DNA of 64,000 nt from Providencia rettgeri (GCF_041075285.1 NZ_CP163512.1:1984001-2048000); one strand, 5' to 3'; shown: positions 9,309 through 18,301, counted from the stretch's first letter. Translations and numbers: made by a program. Notes: a model not told the origin generated them from the letters alone.

Positions 9309-10742
9309 ATGCCAAAAGACAAAATCTGGAAACTGCTAATTCTAATAGCAATTCCAATCATTATCGCCTTAATACCGACCCCTGCGGGGTTACCGCATAT
9401 CGCATGGTTATTATTTGGTCTTTACCTCGCAGCGATTGTCGGATTGGTATTAAAACCTTATTCAGAACCCGTTATTTTATTGGCCACTATCGCCGCCAGT
9501 GCCGTGATTATTGGTATGACCGGAACAAAAGATGTGAAAGCCAGTGAAGTATTAAGTGGTTATGCATCAGGAACAACTTGGCTGGTCTTTGCAGCATTTA
9601 CGCTAAGTGCCGCGTTTGTTATCACCGGCCTCGGTAAACGCCTTTCGTATATTTTGATTGGTAAATTGGGGGGAACGACATTAGGCCTGGGTTATGTGAC
9701 GGCAATCCTTGACCTCATTATTGCGCCTGCAACGCCATCCAATACGGCTCGCGCTGGGGGGATTGTTTTCCCGATCATTAACAGCGTGGCGGTCGCGTTA
9801 GGTTCTGATCCTGAGAAAAGCCCTCGTAAAGCAGGACACTATTTGTTAGTTAACGTGTATATGGTGACCAAAACCACTAGCTATATGTTCTTAACAGCAA
9901 TGGCACCAAACGCATTAGCGTTAGCTATGATGAGTGACATTATGGGCATTCATTTAAGTTGGGGCGGATGGGCGCTTGCCGCATCCGTACCGGGCTTAAT
10001 CATGCTGATTTTGACACCACTGATGATTTATAAACTGTATCCACCTGAGCTCAAAAAGGTGAATAACAAAGAGATCGCAGCAAAAGGCTTAGCCGATTTA
10101 GGCCCAATGACCATGCGTGAAAAGCTGTTAGCTATTATCTTTGTTATCGCGCTATGTGGTTGGATTTTCTCAGACTTTGTCGGAGTGAGTGCATCTAGTG
10201 TTGCTATTGCAGTTATGGCATTGACCTTAATTTTAGGTGTTGTTACATGGGATGACGTTCTGAAGAATAAAGGCGGCTGGAATACCCTGATTTGGTACGG
10301 CGGTATTATCAGTATGTCCGGCGTTCTCACTAAAGCAGGCTTCTTCAAATGGTTAGCTGACACCATGAGTCAGTACTTATCTTTCGGTGACCAAGCCATG
10401 TTAGCCTTCTTCGTGATCATGTTTATCAGTGTCGCGATCCGCTACCTGTTCGCCTCTGGCGGTGCTTATGTTGCCGCTATGGTACCTGTATTTGCCACTG
10501 TCGGTATGGTCGCAGGTGCTCCTCCAATGTTACTCGCACTCGGCTTACTGTTCTCGAACGCATACGGTGGAAGTGTGACCCACTACGGTGGTGCCGCAGC
10601 GCCAATCGTCTTCGGTGCTGGCTACAACGACATTCGTTCTTGGTGGATCATTGGTGGATTAGTGGCTTTCGTTAGCTTATTTGTCCACATGACTATCGGC
10701 TTAGGTTGGTGGGAGATCTTAATCAGTACTGGATTAATTTAA
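9309..10742 (+). CDS. ybhI: DASS-family di/tricarboxylate transporter (YbhI/CitT-like)
   Basis: This 477-residue polytopic membrane protein belongs to the divalent anion:sodium symporter/antiporter family, with the signature APATPSNTARAGG in the first half and a matching SVTHYGGAAAPIVFG in the second. It would import or exchange citrate or related dicarboxylates. An in-frame extension to 9231 lacks family sequence; the ATG at 9309 has AAGGA upstream and yields MPKDKIWKLLI. The position matches citT in E. coli, but the pairing with a YbhH homologue and the length favour YbhI. The substrate is therefore uncertain. Confidence 0.85.
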   Translation: MPKDKIWKLLILIAIPIIIALIPTPAGLPHIAWLLFGLYLAAIVGLVLKPYSEPVILLATIAASAVIIGMTGTKDVKASEVLSGYASGTTWLVFAAFTLSAAFVITGLGKRLSYILIGKLGGTTLGLGYVTAILDLIIAPATPSNTARAGGIVFPIINSVAVALGSDPEKSPRKAGHYLLVNVYMVTKTTSYMFLTAMAPNALALAMMSDIMGIHLSWGGWALAASVPGLIMLILTPLMIYKLYPPELKKVNNKEIAAKGLADLGPMTMREKLLAIIFVIALCGWIFSDFVGVSASSVAIAVMALTLILGVVTWDDVLKNKGGWNTLIWYGGIISMSGVLTKAGFFKWLADTMSQYLSFGDQAMLAFFVIMFISVAIRYLFASGGAYVAAMVPVFATVGMVAGAPPMLLALGLLFSNAYGGSVTHYGGAAAPIVFGAGYNDIRSWWIIGGLVAFVSLFVHMTIGLGWWEILISTGLI

Positions 10743-10750
10743 ACACCAGC

Positions 10751-10776
10751 GAGGGCGTAACATAGGTTATGCCCTC
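10751..10776 (+). terminator. Rho-independent terminator of the DASS transporter
   Basis: GAGGGC and GCCCTC arms enclose a second inner stem (TAAC/GTTA), followed by TTTATTTATT. It lies 9 bases after the stop codon. It would separate transporter transcription from the downstream ERIC array and ybhH. Confidence 0.8.
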
Positions 10777-10901
10777 TTTATTTATTCACATTATTTATTT
10801 CTCTATGTTCCAGCGTTATTTGCAGTCTTGGCTATAACATGAATTTTATTAGCGCAACCTTAATTTCTTTCTAGGTTTAACGAATAATATTAAGGCGAGT
10901 T

Positions 10902-11960
10902 TACCCTAAATAGTTCGCGTTGTAGCAAGGCGGCAAAACGAAGACATCCCAAGGAGCATACATCAGTATGTGACTTGGGGGGCTGAGTGCAGCCAACACA
11001 GCTACAGCGTGAACTATAATGGGTACAATCTCATTATGTTCTTGAGTTTATCTTAATATTCTCGAGTTTATCCTAATATTCTCGAGTTTACCCTAAATAG
11101 TTCGCGTTGTAGCAAGGCGGCAAAACGAAGACATCCCAAGGAGCATACATCAGTATGTGACTTGGGGGGCTGAGTGCAGCCAACACAGCTACAGCGTGAA
11201 CTGTAATGGGTACAATCTCATTATGTTCTTGAGTTTATCTTAATATTCTCGAGTTTATCCTAATATTCTCGAGTTTATCCTAATATTCTCGAGTTTATCC
11301 TAATATTCTCGAGTTTACCCTAAATAGTTCGCGTTGTAGCAAGGCGGCAAAACGAAGACATCCCAAGGAGCATACATCAGTATGTGACTTGGGGGGCTGA
11401 GTGCAGCCAACACAGCTACAGCGTGAACTGTAATGGGTACAATCTCATTATGTTCTTGAGTTTATCTTAATATTCTCGAGTTTACCCTAAATAGTTCGCG
11501 TTGTAGCAAGGCGGCAAAACGAAGACATCCCAAGGAGCATACATCAGCGTGTGACTTGGGGGGCTGAGTGCAGCCAATACAGCTACAGCGTGAACTGTAA
11601 TGGGTACAATCTCATTATGTTCTTGAGTTTATCTTAATATTCTCGAGTTTACCCTAAATAGTTCGCGTTGTAGCAAGGCGGCAAAACGAAGACATCCCAA
11701 GGAGCATACATCAGTATGTGACTTGGGGGGCTGAGTGCAGCCAACACAGCTACAGCGTGAACTGTAATGGGTACAATCTCATTATGTTCTTGAGTTTATC
11801 TTAATATTCTCGAGTTTATCCTAATATTCTCGAGTTTACCCTAAATAGTTCGCGTTGTAGCAAGGCGGCAAAACGAAGACATCCCAAGGAGCATACATCA
11901 GTATGTGACTTGGGGGGCTGAGTGCAGCCAACACAGCTACAGCGTGAAATATAACGGGTA
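10902..11960. repeat. Tandem array of six ERIC elements
   Basis: Six near-identical ERIC units of about 124 bp start at 10902, 11089, 11316, 11483, 11650 and 11837. Each runs from TACCCTAAATAGTTCGCG to a terminal GGGTA and has the CCCAAGGAGCATAC / GTATGTGACTTGGGG inverted repeat at its centre. Spacers share CAATCTCATTATGTTCTTGAG and a variable number of a 20-bp repeat, giving spacings of 187, 227, 167, 167 and 187 bp. ERICs are normally single and dispersed, so head-to-tail amplification is unusual. RNA from this region would form six strong hairpins ahead of ybhH. Confidence 0.9.
11213..11315. repeat. 20-bp minisatellite within the ERIC array
   Basis: Between ERIC copies 2 and 3 the unit CTCGAGTTTATCCTAATATT is repeated in tandem, with three more copies than in the shortest spacers. 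Other spacers hold zero or one extra copy. The array length therefore varies by steps of exactly 20 bp, as expected from replication slippage. Confidence 0.8.
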
Positions 11961-11965
11961 AACAG

Positions 11966-13018
11966 ATGAAAAAGATTCCTTGTACACTAATGCGTGGCGG
12001 CACCTCGAAAGGTGTATTCCTTTTAGCGGACTCCCTTCCTAAAGATATAAAACAACGGGATGAGTTAATCCTTGCCATTATGGGTTCTGGCCACGCGCTG
12101 CAAATTGATGGTATTGGTGGCGGTAGCCCTCAGACCAGCAAAGTTGCTATTATTAGTCCTTCGACTCACCCAGATGCTGACGTCGACTATTTATTTGCTC
12201 AAGTTTCCATTACCGAGCGTATTGTCGATACTTCACCGAATTGTGGCAATATTCTGTGTGCTGTCGGTTCCTTTGCTATCGAAAAAGGGTTAGTCCCTAC
12301 GACAGGCGAAACAACGACAGTCAAAATACGCAATGTCAATACCAATACCTTTGTGAATGCAACGGTACAAACACCTAATGGGCAAGTCGAATATGATGGT
12401 GACACCACCATTGCCGGTGTTCCTGGGCACGCTGCCCCTGTTGCACTGACATTCTTAAATGCCTGTGGTACCAAAACAGGAAAATTAATGCCGACAGGGC
12501 ATTCTATCGATACCATTGACGGGATCGATGTCAGTTGTATTGATATGGCAATGCCCGTGGTGTTAATTGATGCTTCTCAACTTAACAAAACAGGCTATGA
12601 AACAGCTGAGCAACTCGAAACCGACTCAGCATTTATGCAGAGACTTGAAGCAATTCGCATTAAAGCAGGTGCGGCAATGGGGTTAGGTGACGTTAGCAAA
12701 AAAGTGATACCTAAACCGATTTTGATTTCACCCGCTACCCATGGTGGCACGCTTAACGTGCGCTATTTTATGCCACATAAGTGCCATGGTGCACTCGCTG
12801 TAACAGGCGCGATCGCTATCGCCACGAGTATTATTCTTCCTAATAATGTGACACAGCGATATGTTCAGTCCGTAGATAAGCATAATATTGCTATTGAGCA
12901 TTTAAGTGGCAAATTTGAAGTTGCATTAAACCAGAAAGGGGATTCACCCGAAAGTCTACAAGCGTCCATCATTCGAACGGCACGTAAACTGTTTGAAGGG
13001 GATGTGTTTGTACTGTAA
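11966..13018 (+). CDS. ybhH: PrpF-family isomerase/tautomerase YbhH
   Basis: The 350-residue protein matches E. coli YbhH in length and along its sequence: MKKIPC-LMRGGTSKG at the start, DGIGGGSPQTSKVAII, the DTSPNCGNILCAVG cysteine site, MPVVLIDA and a C-terminal SIIRTARKLFEG-like ending. PrpF/GalD relatives isomerise or tautomerise unsaturated tricarboxylates such as aconitate or oxalomesaconate. The substrate here is unproven. In E. coli it neighbours the DASS carrier YbhI, as it does here except for the intervening ERIC array. The last ERIC ends five bases before the ATG, so the repeat supplies its leader. The Shine-Dalgarno signal is weak (GGGTA). Confidence 0.88.
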   Translation: MKKIPCTLMRGGTSKGVFLLADSLPKDIKQRDELILAIMGSGHALQIDGIGGGSPQTSKVAIISPSTHPDADVDYLFAQVSITERIVDTSPNCGNILCAVGSFAIEKGLVPTTGETTTVKIRNVNTNTFVNATVQTPNGQVEYDGDTTIAGVPGHAAPVALTFLNACGTKTGKLMPTGHSIDTIDGIDVSCIDMAMPVVLIDASQLNKTGYETAEQLETDSAFMQRLEAIRIKAGAAMGLGDVSKKVIPKPILISPATHGGTLNVRYFMPHKCHGALAVTGAIAIATSIILPNNVTQRYVQSVDKHNIAIEHLSGKFEVALNQKGDSPESLQASIIRTARKLFEGDVFVL

Positions 13019-13025
13019 TGACATT

Positions 13026-13052
13026 AACCTGCCCTATTGATTCGGGCAGGTT
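13026..13052. terminator. Terminator between ybhH and the RNA-repair cassette
   Basis: AACCTGCCC and GGGCAGGTT form a nine-pair stem with a short loop between two convergent genes. The tails are short (TTATT on the plus side), so it could serve both directions. Confidence 0.75.
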
Positions 13053-13063
13053 ATTCGATACTA

Positions 13064-14197
13064 TCAATCGAGTAAATTGACAAATTCGCCATTAATATAA
13101 TAAGACACTTGAAATGCCTCATCAGGGGTAGGCAACTCTAACTTACTCGCCATTCGTTCCATCACCGACTCTGGCACTGCAAATTTTCGCTGTTGATTTT
13201 GTTGTCGCCACTGCTTATAAGGCACTTCTAAATACACCAAATGCACTTTAGCTTGATAACGAGCAAACAAACTCACCATACTTTCTCGCAAAGAAGCACT
13301 GAGCGAAGTTGCATTCCAAATAAAGTCTGTTTTTGCACGCAGAAATTGCTTGGCCTGCTCTTTGCCTTGTTGTGCCACCCAACCTTGTGCGTTTCTATCC
13401 GCAGGGCTGATTTTATGTTCTCGACGAATTTCATCAAGGCACACCATGTGGGTTTGGGGATAAAACTGCTTCACAAAATGATCTTTTCCCATACCTGGTA
13501 AGCCACATAGCATAATCACCTCACTGCCTTCTTCTTCAAACGGTTGATAGTCTGGGGTTCCCCTTTGATGATGAAAGTAATGAAAGCGCCCTGCCAGTGA
13601 GGCAAACTGTTTCGGCTTATCCCAGCAACCCTGTTCACGGCAAAATAGCTCAAATAACTCAATGCGAGCTAACAAATCCGTTTTATCTTCACAAATACGA
13701 CCAATAGCATCTGCCTTTGCTAGCATACACAACAACGACATTTTGACGCGTAATGAAGCCGCAAAGAGCGTACGCTCTGGATCGGGTTTTTCCATCAACC
13801 ATAAAGGCAAACCATGAAACCGGACAAGTGCCGCAATTTTTTCACGCAGTAAAAATGGCGTATCCACTTGGCGAAATAAAATATTTCGTACGGATAATTC
13901 CCCTTTTTTAGCGTGACCAGGTGAATAAATTCGCCCCTGTTCATCTTCACGCGTAGTGCTGCGCTTTTCTACGTCATGCAGTAATGCCGCAGCCCAAACG
14001 ATATTTTGTTCAAGCTCAGAAAGTTGCTGATACTCAGGCAAACTTTCTAATGCATCCAGTACCATTTGAGTATGGATAGCAACATTACCCTCCGCGTGGT
14101 GCAGTGCATCTTGCGGAACCTGTTGCATATCACGAACAAAATCAAACTGTGCTTCAAGTTGTGCCCAATCGCGGTTTTTGGTTAATTGCCAACTCAT
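13064..14197 (-). CDS. HD-domain phosphatase / P-loop polynucleotide kinase (HD-Pnk-like)
   Basis: This 377-residue two-domain protein has an N-terminal HD phosphohydrolase with likely metal ligands H42, H74-D75, H95, H128 and D163. Its C-terminal P-loop kinase has a Walker A of the form GLPGMGKD at 232-239. The HD-Pnk family heals RNA ends: the HD part removes 3' or 2' phosphates and the kinase phosphorylates 5'-OH ends. The D in place of S/T after the P-loop lysine is noteworthy. It overlaps the upstream RNA ligase gene by four bases, so the two should work together to repair cleaved RNA. The biological target, perhaps nuclease-cut tRNA, is inference. Confidence 0.85.
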   Translation of the reverse strand: MSWQLTKNRDWAQLEAQFDFVRDMQQVPQDALHHAEGNVAIHTQMVLDALESLPEYQQLSELEQNIVWAAALLHDVEKRSTTREDEQGRIYSPGHAKKGELSVRNILFRQVDTPFLLREKIAALVRFHGLPLWLMEKPDPERTLFAASLRVKMSLLCMLAKADAIGRICEDKTDLLARIELFELFCREQGCWDKPKQFASLAGRFHYFHHQRGTPDYQPFEEEGSEVIMLCGLPGMGKDHFVKQFYPQTHMVCLDEIRREHKISPADRNAQGWVAQQGKEQAKQFLRAKTDFIWNATSLSASLRESMVSLFARYQAKVHLVYLEVPYKQWRQQNQQRKFAVPESVMERMASKLELPTPDEAFQVSYYINGEFVNLLD

Positions 14198-14907
14198 GAC
14201 TGTTCCCCTTGTCGCTCAAATGCCAGCTTTGCTCTTTGCCAATGACGCTTCCAATGGATATCAGTTTTTACGTGATTTTTGCGCACATATTTAAATACGT
14301 GAGACATAAAATCATCCACATGAAAGCCTTGGCTGTCACGGCTAACAATCCCCTCCATGCTACAAGCTTGGCCTGTATGCGTATCACGGGCGATAAATTG
14401 GCTATCTAATGATGCCGCTGCAATTAATGAGCGCGCATATTCTTGTTCACTCATATGCTTATTTACAGGCAATGTGAGTTGTGGCACGGTGGGAAAATCA
14501 AATAGCGCGGCATAGAACTGCACTTCTTCCCAACTTAGCCAATACTCACCTTGGCGCACCGCAAACAGATAAAAATAATCCTCGATATGTTGATATTCAA
14601 TGGAGTGCACCGCATAGAGGTTTTCACCGAATAACTCGATATCCCCTAAATCGTCTTTAATCAGTTGCCAGCGTTGGCGAATTTGCTGGCTCCATGCCGA
14701 TTGCGTAGGGGCACCGTGAGATCGCGCAAACACGCCATGCCGGTTCAAACAATTGTTTTCACCATCGAGCTTTTCTGTGTGGATCAGGGTATCGATTTTT
14801 TGGATATGAGACCACCAATCACTGTTGATACGATCGTCGCTTGTCGTACCAGGTGAGAACGGATAATGATACGTTCTACCATACTTTCTTGATTGCATAT
14901 TCATCAT
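14194..14907 (-). CDS. RNA ligase family protein of the repair cassette
   Basis: This 237-residue protein has the nucleotidyltransferase motifs of ATP-dependent RNA ligases: motif I EKLDGEN with nucleotidyl lysine K46, a downstream ELFGENLYAVHS region (motif III-like), SMEGIVSR (motif IV) and KYVRKNHVK (motif V). It would seal 3'-OH/5'-phosphate RNA ends made by the neighbouring HD-kinase. The frame extends upstream to an ATG at 14943 with no ribosome site. The ATG at 14907 has AGAGA upstream and is preferred, though 14904 and 14898 are also possible. No C-terminal accessory domain is seen. Confidence 0.85.
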   Translation of the reverse strand: MMNMQSRKYGRTYHYPFSPGTTSDDRINSDWWSHIQKIDTLIHTEKLDGENNCLNRHGVFARSHGAPTQSAWSQQIRQRWQLIKDDLGDIELFGENLYAVHSIEYQHIEDYFYLFAVRQGEYWLSWEEVQFYAALFDFPTVPQLTLPVNKHMSEQEYARSLIAAASLDSQFIARDTHTGQACSMEGIVSRDSQGFHVDDFMSHVFKYVRKNHVKTDIHWKRHWQRAKLAFERQGEQS

Positions 14908-15131
14908 GCTTTCTCTAAAGAAATAGAAATCCTCACAAATCATTAGCTGATTTGTGTCTTTAAATGTTGAGAAATCAAGAGTTGGTATTACATATCTATT
15001 CCGAGTAACGGCCTCATTTATTGAGTACTAATGCACCAACATTAGCCAAGGAGAATTAGATTTAGAGGGATGATAATTTAATAGTCAAGATAAATACCAT
15101 CAATATATTCCTAAATCGCCCAACATAGGCA

Positions 15132-15950
15132 TTATTGTACCGTTATCTGGCTTTCATCAATAGCATATTTCACCACCACTTTATTGCGATATAAGCAACT
15201 ATCCTGCAATGTAACGGGCTCTTGGCCTTTAGTGGTGATTTTCTGCCAAATTTCATTGTGACGATAAACGACGTTATTTTCACGGGTAAATTTGTGATTA
15301 TTTTGGTAGATATGGTATTTCACATCACGAGGATCACTACATAACAACTCCCCTTCCAGTTGGTGCTCCGCAATATTAAATACCAATTGAAAGGCGCTTT
15401 GTGTTGGGTTGTAAAATACCAAGTCAATGTAGTTATAAAAGATGGCGGCCCCTGAACCAAACGGCAATACACGCCCTTCATCAGGGAAAGGGTCAAAACT
15501 ATGATTCGCTCTCTCAATCACCCGTAGTGGCGAATGCAAAACCATCCAATGAATTAAGTTACTCAATTGGCAAATTCCCCCACCAATACCCGCGCGAGCC
15601 TCCCCAAAAGACAGTTCCATTCCTTCAACAAATCCGCGTCGAGCCGTCGGTTTTCCAACTAATCGACAAAAAGAAAAATACTCCCCCGGATAAATCGTAA
15701 TACCATTCATGGCTTGTACCGCAATCCGTAAGTTAATCACTTTGTTATGTTGTAGACGCAAGTCAGAGTTGCCTAATTTACGTATCAGCTTAGAGGTATG
15801 TTTAATGTAGCGGTATTCAAGTCGTTCGCTGGATTTGACTTTCGAATAGTATTTAGAGGAAAAAGCCCAATGCATCCTTCGAGCAAGACGTTTTTGGGTG
15901 ACGCGTAGCCAATAGAGAATAGGATGATAAGAAGAAAGTGGCCGACGCAT
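15132..15950 (-). CDS. VanW family protein
   Basis: The 272-residue protein carries the VanW core: NLRIAVQAMNGITIYPGEYFSF, then the glycine-rich GIGGGICQLSN motif and an aromatic H-S-F-D-P-F-P segment. VanW is named from an accessory gene of some vancomycin-resistance clusters, but its activity is unknown and homologues are widespread without resistance genes. The N terminus is basic and shows no clear signal peptide. Start ATG with AAGAG upstream. It stands alone between the RNA-repair pair and an ERIC cluster, so context does not help. Confidence 0.8.
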   Translation of the reverse strand: MRRPLSSYHPILYWLRVTQKRLARRMHWAFSSKYYSKVKSSERLEYRYIKHTSKLIRKLGNSDLRLQHNKVINLRIAVQAMNGITIYPGEYFSFCRLVGKPTARRGFVEGMELSFGEARAGIGGGICQLSNLIHWMVLHSPLRVIERANHSFDPFPDEGRVLPFGSGAAIFYNYIDLVFYNPTQSAFQLVFNIAEHQLEGELLCSDPRDVKYHIYQNNHKFTRENNVVYRHNEIWQKITTKGQEPVTLQDSCLYRNKVVVKYAIDESQITVQ

Positions 15951-16042
15951 GACAAACTCTTGTTGATTTCATTAACCAATAAATGATGTCATAGGCATCC
16001 GCTTTTAGACATAGTAACTATCTTAAATTAGCAATCAAACTG

Positions 16043-16403
16043 TTCAATAGATTTTGTGTCTGTCGCTAGGCGGCAAAGAAAGTCAATCCCGAGGAGCATA
16101 CACCAGTATGTGACTCGGGTTGACTTTCGAAGCCAACAACGGGACACCATTAAGAGTGCGCTTTAACGAATACGCTCGGATTATTCAATAGATTTTGTGT
16201 CCCGAGGAGCATACATCAGTATGTGACTCGGGTTGACTTTCGAAGACAACAACGGGACACCATTAAGATCACGCTTTAACGAATACGCTCGGATTATTCA
16301 ATAGATTTTGTGTCTGTCGCTAGGCGGCAAAGAAAGTCAATCCCGAGGAGCATACATCAGTATGTGACTCGGGTTGACTTTCGAAGCCAACAACGCGACA
16401 GAC
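16043..16403. repeat. Three ERIC-like elements in tandem
   Basis: Three copies share GATTTTGTGTC, CCCGAGGAGCATACA, a GTATGTGACTCGGG partner arm and a GAAGCCAACAACG end. The copies begin near 16043, 16185 and 16297. The middle one lacks about 28 bp including the GGCGGCAAAG segment, so it is a deletion derivative. Spacers share CGAATACGCTCGGATTATTC. They lie downstream of the CitMHS transporter gene and upstream of the VanW gene. Confidence 0.8.
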
Positions 16404-16420
16404 CAAAAGATGAAGAATAA

Positions 16421-17737
16421 TCAGTAGAGACCGAGTACCGCCCCTACAGCAAGTAAAAAGAAACTAAACAACCAAATCCAACCAAATGAGTAACGTAAGT
16501 GACGCCCCATATCGATCCCCGCAAGCCCCATCGCTAACCATGCTGCTGGGGAGAATGGGCTAACAAATGTCCCGGCGTTGTTACCAATGGCCATTGAATA
16601 GACCACCGCTGATGGGTCAACTCCCACTGTACCCGCAATTTGTTGAATTATCGGCAGTAACGCAAAATAGTATGCGTCTGTACTCGTGAAAATATCCATT
16701 GGTACACCAATAATACCAACAAAAATATGGACTTTTGATACCCATTCCATGGGTAATACAGCGGTTAAATCCAGTGCAATGGATTTCAGCATGCCACCTT
16801 CGGATAAAATACCTAAGAACGCCCCTGCGGCTAAAATGATCGCTACCATGCCAAGAGCTTGTGGTGCATGTTGTGAAAGCACTTTCATTTGATCTTTCGG
16901 GTTTGGGAAGTTAACCATTAATGCAAGCGAAAGGGCAATCATAAAGACATAAGGTGCTGACAATAAACCAAATGCTAAACAGATAACCGATGCGATAATC
17001 AACCCGCCATTAATTAGCGGTTTTTTAGGTTGATGAATAGTATCCGTCACATCTGCGGTATCATCACTGACAGGCAACAGTGAATCCATTTCATATGGCG
17101 TAGTGCCGTTAAGTTTTGCAGCAGCAATACGACGTTTTTCACGCATACCCATAATAATGGCAAAGACCACTGCTCCGCCCATGCCAATTAATTGAACAGG
17201 GATCAAATGCTGCCATAACGTAGAGGCATCAATACCGGTTACTGCGGAAGCCCTGCCTAATGGCCCTCCCCACGGTACCATATTCATGATCCCCATGCTG
17301 GCACACATTAATAGCAACATTAAATATGGGCTCATCCCAAGTTGGCGATACAGCGGTAAGAGTGCTGGAATTATGATTAAGAATGTTGCGGCGCCAGAGC
17401 CATCTAAGTGTACAATTCCGGCAATAAGTGTTGTCATAATACAGACAACAATAATATTTCCGCGGGTCATTTTGACCATTAATCGAATTAAAGGGTCAAA
17501 AATATGTAAATCTTTCATTAGGCTAAAGAACAAAATGGCAAATAAGAACATGGCTGCCACTTTAGAAACTTTATTGATCCCGCTTTCAAAAAAAACAGAT
17601 ATTTCTGCAATTGAATACCCTGCGAGTAGCGCACCAATAAAGGGGATACATGACATTGCGATAATAGGGCTAACCTTCCCCATCATTAATAAAGTGACTA
17701 TCGATACAATGATTAAAATACCAATAATTGTTAACAC
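16421..17737 (-). CDS. CitMHS-family citrate/divalent-metal:H+ symporter
   Basis: This 438-residue polytopic protein belongs to the CitMHS family, which takes up citrate complexed with Mg2+ or Ca2+ with protons. Hydrophobic helices span the length with a hydrophilic loop near residues 205-235. Family segments include GIVHLDGSGAATFLI, MVPWGGPLGRA and a C-terminal NNAGTFVSPFSPAAWLA. The start codon is GTG, preceded by AAGGA at proper spacing; an overlapping ATG is out of frame. It gives the region a second route for citrate. An ATTTAATTAA motif lies upstream. Confidence 0.87.
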   Translation of the reverse strand: MLTIIGILIIVSIVTLLMMGKVSPIIAMSCIPFIGALLAGYSIAEISVFFESGINKVSKVAAMFLFAILFFSLMKDLHIFDPLIRLMVKMTRGNIIVVCIMTTLIAGIVHLDGSGAATFLIIIPALLPLYRQLGMSPYLMLLLMCASMGIMNMVPWGGPLGRASAVTGIDASTLWQHLIPVQLIGMGGAVVFAIIMGMREKRRIAAAKLNGTTPYEMDSLLPVSDDTADVTDTIHQPKKPLINGGLIIASVICLAFGLLSAPYVFMIALSLALMVNFPNPKDQMKVLSQHAPQALGMVAIILAAGAFLGILSEGGMLKSIALDLTAVLPMEWVSKVHIFVGIIGVPMDIFTSTDAYYFALLPIIQQIAGTVGVDPSAVVYSMAIGNNAGTFVSPFSPAAWLAMGLAGIDMGRHLRYSFGWIWLFSFFLLAVGAVLGLY

Positions 17738-18301
17738 ATTTCTTTCCTTCTTAGAATTATATTTTTTCAGGTGAATCCGTTTCTAATTTATTAGCTTTAT
17801 GACATACAATTTTTCATATTAGCCATATCAGATAATGTGCTTATATAAATCCTTCAACATAACAGCAAGCCCCAATTTATATTTTTGCTGCCACAACAAC
17901 TTATTCACACTTATTAAAATCACTATTTAAAATAAAAAAATAGTCAGACCTACTATTAACACCATTAAAACCATAACAGACCATTAGCTCCAAGAAATAT
18001 TGGTTATTAATTATTTAATTAATAACTTGTGAAATTATCGATATCTATAATTACCCATTATTTTCCTATTTTATTTTTTACAGTTTTTTTTGAATGAAAT
18101 TGTTATTTTTTATACAGGGTAAAAAGGAAAATATGCTTTTTGAAGATTTACTCAAATATGAATTAAATTACTTGATTTTTTTCTTTATAGCCTATCTAAA
18201 AAACACCATTTTCGAGTCAATACCACACCATCTCACAAAAAATGATTATTGATTTAGGTATAATTCTAAGATAACGAAAGATTACCAATAGGAATTCGCT
18301 A
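17738..18301. promoter_or_regulatory. AT-rich divergent control region
   Basis: This 564-bp gap separates the CitMHS transporter and the flavin reductase. It has no credible gene. ATTTAATTAA occurs at 18013-18022, the same 10-mer as in the cit control regions. Long A/T tracts (for example near 18065-18130) suggest bent DNA or H-NS binding, and AGGAATTCGCTA just before 18302 is the reductase ribosome site. Confidence 0.4.

Noticed and set aside
10028..10366. 112-codon frame opposite the DASS transporter
   Set aside because: Shadow of the well-conserved transporter gene on the other strand.
10902..11960. CRISPR-like array
   Set aside because: The repeats are about 124 bp, carry ERIC motifs, and the spacers are themselves repetitive. 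No cas genes are present.
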